In this document: piece after piece, positions 21,896 through 32,800 of the stretch | Layout: the number at the start of each line of letters is the position of its first letter | How positions within the stretch are numbered: the first letter of the stretch is position 1 | Origin: Polytrichum commune | Taxonomy: Eukaryota; Streptophyta; Polytrichopsida; Polytrichales; Polytrichaceae | Direction: 5' to 3' | Length of the DNA stretch: 64,000 nucleotides | NCBI GenBank assembly: GCA_950295325.1 | Contig: OX485807.1 | Location: 34,688,440-34,752,439, forward strand | The notes under the pieces: generated by a model | Databases searched by the model: none | The model's input: only the letters and a program-made list of their open reading frames with translations | Told to the model about the DNA's origin: nothing | Made by a program: the position numbers and the translations under genes

Positions 21896-22639
21896 TGTAC
21901 TTTTAGTCCCATGAGCCTTTTAGGCTTCCCGGACTATAAGATCATTTTGACTTCATTGGAGAAGAAGCAGGTTGTTGCAGTATGTACTAAGCTTATGTAG
22001 TCTATAATTGGAGCTGACTCGGAGCAGTGGGCAGGTAGGTTGCTCTTGGAAGTTCTTCAATTTCCACATCTTACTCCTCAACCCAACCCTAACCCAAGCT
22101 AAGCTCACCATCGTTTTCCTTTGGGCAAGGTTGCACAACCACACCAAAGTTGCCACACTAATTATCCCATTTCGTGCGTGTGATACTACATCCCGATCCA
22201 CACACTATATAGCCAAATCCCCGAAACACACACTATTTAGTCAAATCTTAAGTCTAGTGAGGGCTAAAGTTTTTGTCGAGTGACACTAAATCTATGAAAA
22301 CATGCTCATTTTCCATATTTTTGAAGAAAACTATTGCGTGTTTTAAGGTTTTTGTAAAGTGCATAATTTGTTCTGGTGAGTTCGAATTTTTTCTTCTTCT
22401 TATTTTATAATTAAAAAAAATTGGTCGGTGCCACTCACTCCTGACTCATCTCCTAACATTAAGAAACTAAAGATAGCTCATATTGAGAGTTTATGGCACT
22501 TTGACACTTTGGCCTCCCGAAACCCTAGATTTTTTGGTGGCACTATTTTCACAGCGTAAAGAATTTTAGTATCACCTTGACTAAGTTCCCATATGCATTA
22601 TTAGCCCACCCTCACTAAATGGGATATGTAGTATACTTG
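21896..22639. other. Intergenic, no gene seen
   Basis: Frames at 21953-22283 overlap on both strands with no recognisable domain. Confidence 0.4.
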
Positions 22640-22816
22640 CACTAAATAGTCCTATTATTGTGAGCCACAATAAATTTCTAGAGCCCATGCTAAACTTTCT
22701 AGTAGAAGATAAGCGTGGGCCACATTATTTCCACCTTGACTAGAAAAATTAGTGTAGCCCATGCTAAGTATTTCCACGCTTTATTTTCCAACCCACACTA
22801 ATAGGACTATTTAGTG
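22640..22816. mobile_element. TA-flanked MITE family A, short copy
   Basis: 177 bp with excellent ends: CACTAAATAGTCCTATTA left and CACTAAATAGTCCTATTAG from the right. TA follows on the right (22817-22818); the left flank is TG, a likely point change. Internally deleted relative to 14029-14338. Confidence 0.85.
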
Positions 22817-22976
22817 TAGTAAGATAGTCCAAGGGGTTTCCTTGAGGTTTTTTGCAACTCAAAGTTAGAGGCACTTTAGATGGGTGTCCAAGGAAGGGGG
22901 GGGGGGGGTGTCCAACATCAAGAAAGAAGCAAAGTGAGGTGTCCCCTACATGACATCATTATGGAGGGAGACACTA

Positions 22977-23194
22977 CACTGATTATCCCAATTATTGTGT
23001 GTTATTTATTCAGAGTTACGCAATGGTAGAACTATTCAATGAGAATATAATATTTTACCAAGCAAAGTCATTTACATTTTATAATGTCTGAACGACCTAT
23101 TGAACTTTCATTAGTGAAAATTGAACTCTTGAGTAAGACGCTATTGCCATGCATAACTCCAAATAATAACAACATTTAATTGGGATAATTAGTG
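22977..23194. mobile_element. TA-flanked MITE (CACTGATTATCCC ends)
   Basis: 218 bp. The ends CACTGATTATCCCAATTA and (right, reverse-complemented) CACTAATTATCCCAATTAA are flanked by TA at 22975-22976 and 23195-23196. Non-coding. Same TA-duplication group as families A, B and E but with a distinct terminal sequence. Confidence 0.8.
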
Positions 23195-23196
23195 TA

Positions 23197-23702
23197 ATGG
23201 TCCCAAGAAATGAAGCTCAAAGGAGAGCTCATGTTTTGGTGACCAATCTAGAAGGTAGCATCGTCCAAAGGGAGGGTCTAGTTCAAGGGTTCAATTTGCC
23301 TTAAATTGTTTTAAATCAGTCCCTATGTAATTGGAATGTTGACCTCCATCTAAAGCATGCCTTAGGTGGGCAGAGGGCCAAGCCACATGGTGCTCATGGA
23401 TCATTGACAAGTAACTTATTAAGAGCATGTTCAATACATGCCCCCGCAATAGGACATCGCCAAGTTTAGCCCATGAGCTGGACCCACACGTCATCCATGG
23501 AATAACTCTCTTGGGCCAAAATAACTCGGGTCTATTGCGGTCTAGCTTTGAACTCCTCTACAAGAGACTCAACTATGTATCAATACCTCACAATCTTTGA
23601 CCAAATAGAAGCTTAACTTCAACTATTTCTATGTAAAGCCTTGTGTATTGTAAGATATTGGTTTTGATCACGGAACCCATAGTTTACGAAACTCATATAG
23701 AG
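23197..23702. other. Intergenic, no gene seen
   Basis: No gene or repeat boundary recognised. Confidence 0.4.
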
Positions 23703-23713
23703 TGAACGAAACG

Positions 23714-24091
23714 TGAAGGCACCACGGGCCTTGGCTTGGTGGTTAGGGCTCATGGCCCCCAATGAGGAGGTTGTGGGTTCTATTCCCCATGCCGGCGTGG
23801 TGCTCACCACCTTAGTCCACCCAACTATGGTGGGGGGTCCTTGGACCTTGTTGTATGGGTACCTCAAAGCCCTTTGGGGGGATACCATGTCCGGTATCTT
23901 CAAGGCACTAGTGGCTAGCTAGGAACTAGTATAGTGTGTCACTATAGTGTCCATCCTCGAAAGGGGAGAGTAGTATTGCCCCAATGTCCCCTTGTCCAGT
24001 GGGCATCGGGTCATTGACATTACGAACGGACACTTTATTCACGCCGGCCCCTTGCTAAAAAGGGACCGGAGTTTCTATCTATCTATCTATC
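23714..24091 (+). mobile_element. tRNA-derived SINE (family S3), 378 bp
   Basis: The head has an A-box-like TTGGCTTGGTGGTTAGGGC (about 23731-23749) and a B-box-like TGGGTTCTATTCCC (about 23774-23787), as in tRNA-derived SINEs. The 3' end is a (TATC)n tail at 24075-24091. It is flanked by TGAACGAAACG (23703-23713) and TGAACTAAACG (24092-24102), 10 of 11 matching. The frame at 23713-23922 is therefore not a protein gene. No other copy was seen here. Confidence 0.85.
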
Positions 24092-24102
24092 TGAACTAAA
24101 CG

Positions 24103-24438
24103 GGTGAGGGACTGATCACACCGGCCACTTCTAACACCATCCGTTAGCATCTCCGACTGTGATAATGTGAAAAGTGGTGGGCCAACATCTATTTCTAAAC
24201 ACAATCCCAACAATTTCACAGTTGAAACCGGATGGAAAATTTGGTGCGATCGGGGCATGAAACGTATAATGAGACTACTCCCCTCTAAATCATTGTCATG
24301 CGATTTAGCAGCCCTTGATGTTTGCGTTTGGTGTAGCTTTACAATGTGTGAACATGCCATACATTAGCGGATGCGATTGATGGTCAATGAATGCGAGAAA
24401 CTGAAGGGGGGTTGTCGTTGCACGTTACGTCGTTCTGT
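24103..24438. other. Intergenic, no gene seen
   Basis: Lies between the SINE and the tandem array upstream of the receptor-kinase gene. Nothing recognised. Confidence 0.4.
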
Positions 24439-25780
24439 GGCTTGCACAGTGAAATCTGTTGACCTGATGTTTGCAGTAACTTCTTAAGGTAGACAAGTTA
24501 GTCATCACTCCTTCTTTACTGTGGCCGAGGAATCTCCAAGGAAAAGGGCATCTTCTGCTGCTCTGAGGTTCCCTGTTGATGAATTTGCCAGCAAATCGCA
24601 GCAGCGTCAACTTAGTTTCTTCGACGGTGGTAGTACAACTGCTGGGCTGGAAAGGAGGTGGTGTGGATTCATCAGTGTGTTAGCCAAGAAATCGGGTGGG
24701 GAATCGACCAGACTCCTCCTCGTCCCAGTACGAGGTTTGGAAGTTTTAGCTAAGTTCGGGGATAGGAAGGGAAAGTTAAGTAATAACTCGTTTGGGAGGT
24801 ACTAGATGCGAGTCATTGGGTCGTCGTATATTGTGTCGCTGTGGCTTGCCAGGTGTGCACAGGAAAAATGCCAAATCTCATGTTGACCTTACGTTTGCAG
24901 TAATCAGCCGATACTCTGGTCGAGGAATCGAAGGGTAAAGAGTATGTAACTGGCCGCTCTGTTGATCTCTGTTGATGAATTCGCTAGCTTAATTAGTTGC
25001 AGCAGCGCTAACTTAGTTTCTTCGACGGTGGTAGTACTACTGCTGGGCTCAAAGGAGGTGGTTGTGGACTCAGTGTGTAGCAGAAAGTTTGGGTTGGGAA
25101 TCGATAGACTCCTTCCTTGTCCCAGTAGGTTGTTTGGAAGTTTTAGCTAAAAGGAAAGGAAAGGAAAGGGAAAAGAGGGTAAGTTATAACTCGTTTTGGA
25201 GGTACTAGATGCGAGTCCTTGGGTCGTCGTAGCTTGTGCCGTTGTGGCTTGCCAGGTGTGCACACGAAGAATGCCAAATCTTATGTTGACCTTGAGTTTG
25301 CAACTAAACAAGTCGATACTCAGCTAGTCGAGGAATTAAAGGATGTCAAGAGTATGTACTGCCCGCTCAGTGATGTTGGCTGTTGATGAATCTGCTACAT
25401 AGCTGCAGTCGCCAGCGCTAAGTTATTATTTTCGATAGTGGTACTGCTGCTGGGCTCGAAATGGTTTTGTGGAGTGTGTAGCAGAAGATTTGAGTTGGGC
25501 ATCGACAGATTCCTCCGTGTCCCAGTAGTATGGAAGTTTTAGCTACGGGGAAAGGTAAGGAAAGTGAGGGTACGTCGAACTTGTTTTGGAGGTACTAGCT
25601 GCGAGTATTTGGGTCGTTGTGGCTTGCCAGGTGCGCACACGAAGAATGCCAAATCTTATGTTGATCTTACGTTTGCAGTAAACAGTCGACAGTAGTACTC
25701 TGGTCATGGAATCGAAGAATAAGAGTATGTACTGCCCGCTCTGATGTTTTTCGTTGACGAATTTGCGAGTTGCAGCGGAG
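24439..25780 (+). repeat. ~400-bp tandem repeats upstream of the receptor-kinase gene
   Basis: Units begin at about 24439, 24843, 25246 and 25621 (anchor GGCTTGCCAGG or GGCTTGCACAG), giving spacings of 404, 403 and 375; the fourth is partial. Shared blocks in each: TTTGCAGTAA, GTTGATGAAT, TTAGTTTCTTCGACGGTGG, GTAGCAGAA, GTTTGGAAGTTTTAGCTA and GGAGGTACTAGATGCGAG. Divergence between units is moderate. The array ends about 240 bp before the ATG at 26019, so it probably overlaps the promoter or 5' leader. Confidence 0.85.
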
Positions 25781-26018
25781 CATTCTTGGACCGTGCCGAA
25801 AGGGGTTGAAGGAGGCGGACGAGGAGGTGATGGACGTGAGAGGAGAGGATCAGGGGTGAGTTGTTACAGAAGCAGAAAGAAGAACATCTGGGAGGCGGTT
25901 ATACTGAGATGTGGACGACTGGGGTGGTGCAGGAATTGGAATTAGCGTCTCACCATGCGCACTTCAATTCCTCCGTAACAAGACTTCTTCGATGTGTGTT
26001 AATGTTGCAGCAGGTGAC

Positions 26019-26800
26019 ATGGGTGTGTGGAAGTGGGTCACGAATCTTGCACTCGCCCTCCAACTGATCATCTTCATCGCCAGCCCTGCTCTTGTATGCG
26101 TGGTGGAAGCCAACAATGCATATACTTTTGACCAGAATGACCGTAAGTGTTGTCCCTCTCCGAGCACACCTGATGGAATTTAACTTACAACAGTTTTTGT
26201 CGATGTATTCATAGCATTCTTGAAGGATGCGTAAGGACGTCCTCTTTCTATTCTTGCTTTCAGAATAAATCCTAGAATCAAGGTCCTTGGTAATATGCAT
26301 AAACGCCAAGTATAGTCAAGTGGCAATCTCTCATTAGTCGAGTCGAGTGGAGACCTCTTTTTACCGATCTTCAGTCAAAATCTTCTCCAACCTACCAAGA
26401 GTCAACTTAAGACCTTTGCCAAAAACAAATCTCACCGAGTGCATACTCTCCAAGCTGCTTGTATAAAGCGAACAGCCACTACACCACTTAATAATGCTAC
26501 AGTGAGTGCATCCTTTTGTCGAAAAGTGTATGTATTCCCCACAGTTGCATCTTAAAGTCAACACCTCCCTTTCCTAGTTTTCTCCATGTTCCGGCTCACC
26601 TCTTCAGGTTGAGTCAGCGTGCAAAGAATCGGCTATGGGCGTACTTCTTATTACACTTTGATGAGTTGCCTACCCAAGGTGGCCATATATGCATAGGGGA
26701 TTGTTAAATCGACCACACATTGGTTAGAATGACCATAGAGATGTGGCGTGTGGTCACATGGCATGTCAAAATTTGAATAATTCTAGTTGTAAGTGGAAAT

Positions 26801-26838
<38 letters not shown>

Positions 26839-29800
26839 AATACCTTGCTCCTCTTCATGTGTGAATGAAAAATCAAATTTTGATAGATCATGTGATTGTG
26901 TGTTGTGTCTTTGTGGTCGTATGAACAAACTTGGTCAATTTAATCTCTCTCTCTCTCTAGAAGATGATGAGTTTCGTTGTTTTGAGCACCGTTGATTTTG
27001 GTGCAAGATTAGTTCATCCGACTTCTTTAGAACCCAGTTTTGAAGTTGTTGTTGGTCGTTTACACTCAGGGTGGTTGTGGTCATGTTAAAACCACAATCA
27101 CCTATTACCCCATCAACTCTATTATTGTATTATGTGTGGTTACCACCCTTAGGGTGGTTGTTGGTCATCCTCAAGTGTCACCAATACTTAGGGATCTTTA
27201 AGGCCAAAGGTCCGGGGAGAAGTTGAGCAAGAACACATTGTAAAACTAAAATCCAAGGCCCAAGGCCAACAAGTATAATAATCACTTCAATATTTTCTTG
27301 AGCCAAGATCAAAGCCAATGAATGATTGTGGTTTAAAAGATCGACCCCACCAACAACCACAATCACAAGGATTCACACAAGACAAGTGTCTATGAAAAAA
27401 AACTATAGTTGTGATTGATTATTGTGGTTAACCACCCACCTTTGTAGTTGTCGCCAAATTATTCTTCAAACATTCTTAGAAGTGAAAATGAACACTTACA
27501 TTATGTGGATGGATGGAAACTTGCAAGGGCTATACTTTAGAAGTCGAGACGTTTCGTTTCTTTGAGCAACGTTATTACTGTTGCAAAATTAGTTCATCCT
27601 AGATGGCAACTCTCTGTAGTAGCACCAGTAGCATCCGTAGGGGTTAGCATCTTCAGAATCTGGTTTGGAGATTTCCAACATTCTTGGACGTGAAACTAAA
27701 AAATACTTACACTGTCTAGATGGATGGTGACCCATGTTCTAGAAACAAAACCCTTTTCTTATTCAGACACAAAATGGTACCAAATGATTCGTCTCCCTAC
27801 CCTCTTCCCAAGCATGCTACTCCTCTAAGTTGTGAAATAAGAAATCTTCAATTACATTCATAAATCAAACTCGACTCTTGTCATTTGGATCATGTGCTAA
27901 GGACCGGTCCGTTTTAGGTCCATGCTTTGCAGTACCGTTCTATAAGAGAGAGTGTTCTAAAGGGGAGAGTTGTCACTATTTAAGCATGTTGCTCTCTTTG
28001 TGGAATATAAAAATCATCACTTACATCCATAAATCGGACTCGGCTCTTGTGGATTGGGTCATGTGGTAAGGACCACCCGTGTCAAGTGGGAAGTGCGTGA
28101 ACTATGCCCATGCTCTCTGGGAATGATTATAATCAAGTAAACTTTAAACAACTTTTCTAAAGGGGAAGAGTTTTGTCAACAACAGTTCTGTTGGTGGACC
28201 TTTGACGTAGTGTTTATATGTCTGTGATCTGTTCTATAAGGGAGAGTTAACTTTCCAAGCATGCTGCTCCTCTGTGTGGAATAACAAATTATCTTCTCTC
28301 ACATGATTTATGGACTGGAATGGACTCTTGTCATTTGGGTCATCTGCCAAGGATTGCCCATGTCAAAAGGGAAGTGGTTGTCATAGGCTCATACTTTCTA
28401 CTAGCAGTGCTGATTAGAAGTGATTTAGAAACAGTCGCTCGAAGTAAAGGGGAGGGAGTTCATCTAAGTGCTTTTTATGTATGTTTTGTGATGGTTTTGA
28501 ATTAGTGAATGCGCTGGACGAGCTGTGGAGGAACTGGAACAAAAGCACTCCGGATCTGAGCACTAATCTGCCTGGCTGGTCCTCGACTGGCCCTGACAAC
28601 ACGGCCCCAGACCCTTGCTACTACACCACTGCAGCTTGGAGAGGTGTCGAATGCTTGCAAAAGCAACGCAACGGTAGCTCCGGCATATACGATGCCTTCG
28701 TCGTTGGCTTGTAAGACCCTCCCTCAAGGCATCACCACTAGAACCTAATAATATACTAGTTTCTTCTTCAATTACCTATCTGCCATGGATGCCATGGCCA
28801 GCAGATTAACCTAGCTGCTGCACATTACTGTGTCAATTGATGAGTACATAACTGGGACCTGCTATGGAATCATAAATTCAAAGTTTTTGGGCATCATATG
28901 GGTTAAAGTGCACATCCCAGATTGGTTTCATCCCTCAAGGCATGATTTGGGCGAACCAACCCATACACTCGTTCCTTGTTGGCTGCCTAAACCCTTGCCT
29001 CCAAGGAACCAGTGCACGGGTTGGTTCGCCCCAGCCCTCAAGGCATCACCACAAAAACATACATACTAATTTCTTCTTCAATTACCTATCTGCCATGCAT
29101 GCCATGGCCAGCAGATTAACCTACTGCAAAATACTTATGAAATGATCAGTGCATGGCTGGTGCCTGCTATGGAATTATTCAAATTTCTAGGGTATCCTAT
29201 GGCTTAGAATGCACATTTCAGATTGGTTTCATGAATTAATGACAATATTAAACCTTTAGGTGGCAAATGACCCCAGAGAGTCAATATCCCCTTCAACACT
29301 TCTGTCTGTAGCGCCCGCAGGGGTCAGCATCTTCGGAACCTTGTTTGGAACTGCTAAACCACTTCTAAGAAGCATTACTTGGAGCTGCTTATGTATTGAA
29401 GACTAACTTTTCTTCGATGGTGATCCCCTGGTTTAGAAAAAATGGGTCCGATTGATTTAAAAGTTGACGACATTTGAAAGTGTCAGATTTTGCTAATTCA
29501 GAGACAATTGGTCTTAGTAGGTTCCTATTAATCCCCTCTTGGCAAGCATGTTGCTCCTTTTTGTGATATTACAATTCATTAATCCATTTATAGAAGCGTG
29601 AGAAATTCATTTGGTTTGGAAATAGCTGTCCTAAAAGGGAGGATGGGTAATTGAAGCGTAATATGGGTGGGAAATGTTGGGTGGACAGGTCAGTAACCGA
29701 CACAGCTGTCGTAGGCACTTTGCCATCAGCAATCGGAAACCTCAGCAGTCTCGTTTCCTTGTGAGTTGATAACTGCAACATAATTGTTTGTTGATAGCTT

Positions 29801-32800
29801 TAAAGTGCTTATTGTGAGCCTTGTGCAAGTAATGTTTGTCATAGCCTGTGGAATCCCTGGACTGTAAATCGACCAGTCTTCAGGTTCTGAAGTAAGGTAG
29901 ACATGTTGTTATTTGGATACTTTCCCTCTTTTCTCCCACTTCTCGTAGAATATGAAACATGCAATTAGTGCGAGATGATATAGCAAATCCAAATCGTGCC
30001 CATAGCCATTTGTCTCATAATGTTTAGAGCTCAAATTTTATTCATCAACAAAGTGAGATTTCCATGCTCATTAAGTGGTCATACAGGTCTCCCCCAATCA
30101 TGTTGATTATTGAACTTAAAATGGTTAACATATTTTGAGCAAGTAGTCCAATCTCTTATAAACACATGTCTTTTTGATGTCCTTTCTTAGATCCAAACCT
30201 AACCACATACCACTCACATATAGGTGTCCAAATTATTGCTACGTTCGAATTAGGCATGCTTACCTTATACCCATGATCATATCATACTTGAATATGTATG
30301 GAAAGAATTAGTCCTCTGTTGATTGTTTCGTGACTCAGTAAGGCCTAGCTCAAGCAAATAACTAAAATATTAATCTTAAGTGAGCGTCATACCTTTAGGA
30401 TTGATCTAAATTGTTCTCCAAGATTCAACCTTTGTGGAGAATCTCATGTTATACTTGGTTGTTCAGAACACTAACAGGGAATCCGAGTCTCACTGGTGGA
30501 ATTCCTCCTGAGGTTGCTAAACTACGCAACTTGAATGTCTTGTGAGATCCCTCTCCTTCATTTTCTTTCTCTCTCTTGCCGTGGTGAAAATTTACTTTTG
30601 AATTTACTAAAGAGTCTTGGTAACTAAGAAGAAAAACCTCCAGTGAAAACTCTTGGAAGAAATTGATTCCTTTCTTGCATAGTCCTGAAGGAAAGTCTAT
30701 GAAAAACCTAGACTCTTTTTAAGACATCATACTGCATTTAATCTTGCAGAACCTAACTACTGGAACGTGGAACCCATATATTTTCTGTTCAGGTAGTTGT
30801 TGATGTGCAACGACCTTGTATTTTGCTTGAAATAAATAGTAGGTGATAAGCAGGTTCAACAAAAATAAATTAAAAGTTTGTGCAAGGTGCCACGTGTACA
30901 TTTTCTATTAGTCAGAACCTGTATAAAAATCCGTGTGTCACATCTTAATATTAGCACTGTCACTGAAGTGTTGGACATGCTTGTCACCTGCGGTACTATC
31001 TCATAAATTCCAACCAGTAAATAGGCTGGGCCATCAACCAGGAAGAATAAACACCACTCACAGGAAGATTTTATTTCTACCACTATTACATGCTGATAGT
31101 GTATGTTTGCACCCAATGAGTGACTTTGTAAACTGTTTCCCCAGGGATCTCCAGAACAATAACTTTTCTGGACCACTGCCATCGCTGCTGAATCTATTAT
31201 TTAGTCCACTACAAGAGCTGTGAGTCTCCTAACATTTCTTTATATATTTTCCTTTTCATTCTATTTTGAGACAAAGTGAAAGAGTCTTCTAACATCTTCT
31301 GATGAGTAGCTTCTAGTTGAAGGATCTTATTCGTTCATGAAGTGAAGTGCTTTTGTTCAATAACTGTTGTTTTGGACCAACTTGAATAACAGACTTATAA
31401 GTTCGGGTATCACCTCTTCACTTTTGCGTTTGTTTCAGAGACTTCAGTAACAACCATTTGACTGGGACAATTCCTTCATCATGGACTGTGCTGCTGTCGA
31501 TTCAAAAACTGAAACTGTCCAGCAACCACCTCACTGGAGATATCTCTCAAGACTTTTTCTACTTCATGAGCAGACTCCAAACACTGTTAAGGACACCTGT
31601 TCTGCTCTGTCACTGAAGTACCATTTGTTCTTTGATAACCGAGTCATAGCTTTCTTTGTCTGATCCTTTCCTTTGTCTCAATTCATACATTTCTGCAACT
31701 AGTTTGTAGCAGTTGCTTGTAGTGCAAGTAGTGATCAGTCTACTTTCTTGAGTAGGTAATATGAAACTACACTAAATAGTCCTATTAGTGCGGGCTACGG
31801 TAATTGTCTAGACCCCACATTAATTTTCAGCCCACGCCAATTCTCTAGTTGAAAATTAGTGTGGGCCACATTAATTGTTTTTTAATGGTCCGATGCATCA
31901 CCATGAACTTGGGTATTTTTTCTGACATGCATACTGATTGTGATACAGGGACTTGTCCAATAACAGTCTTAGTGGGCCTCTTCCAAATGTGTCCCAGTCT
32001 GCAACCCTCTCCTCTTTGTAAGTTTGCAGCTGACCAACTTATTCATTACAACCATATCATTTCTAATATACATCAGATTCCAATGAAGTAGCAATGCCAC
32101 CTCTGAGCACGTACAATCGTATCATGTTATTTTACTGCATATGAGCTAACCGAAATATGTAGAGTAGATTGAGACCAAACTCTGAAATCAAATGGTCCAG
32201 AACTATGACAAAATTTTCAAATTTCCTTAACAAAAGGTGAGCCACAGGATCATATAAATTACCTGTGTGTTGACTTGCTTGTCAGCAAATTGGCTTGTCA
32301 TGTATCTGTGCAGGGACATAAGCTACAACAATTTTGATCCAAGCACATTTTCTGATTGGATCACAAGCCTCAGCAGTTCTTTAACCGTACTGTACGTATT
32401 GTATAATCAGCAAAAAGGAGCTTTGGTTCTTTTCATAGTTTTATATTTTGTGTGCATCGGTGCTTCCTGATATGCTCTGAGGATTACATTCGAAGATTCA
32501 TGTTTCATTTTGTTTTTGGTTGTTTTAACCTGCGTTGTATCCCTCACTTTTGTTTTTTGTTTTTTTCTCGAAAGCCACGTATATTTAACTCAACAAGAAG
32601 TGGTATACTTCACTTATACTTTATTGAACACAAAATGTTATCTTGGGTTGATTCAAGTGTTATGGTTGCGTTCAAAAATAGGTAGCCTTTGTGAACTTTC
32701 AATCTCAATGGCTGGTTCATCTCCTTGCAGAGGGTTGAGAGGCTTGTCCCTATCTGGAGATATTCCTTCGACTTTATTGACTCGCTTTCCAAAGTTAAAT

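Noticed and set aside
23713-23922. Short protein frame or a true tRNA gene
   Set aside because: The A and B boxes belong to a SINE with target duplication and a TATC tail; no complete tRNA cloverleaf follows.
27060-27440. Possible inverted-repeat element in intron 1 (GGTGGTTGTGG blocks)
   Set aside because: Ends and target duplication could not be fixed; the blocks also repeat directly.
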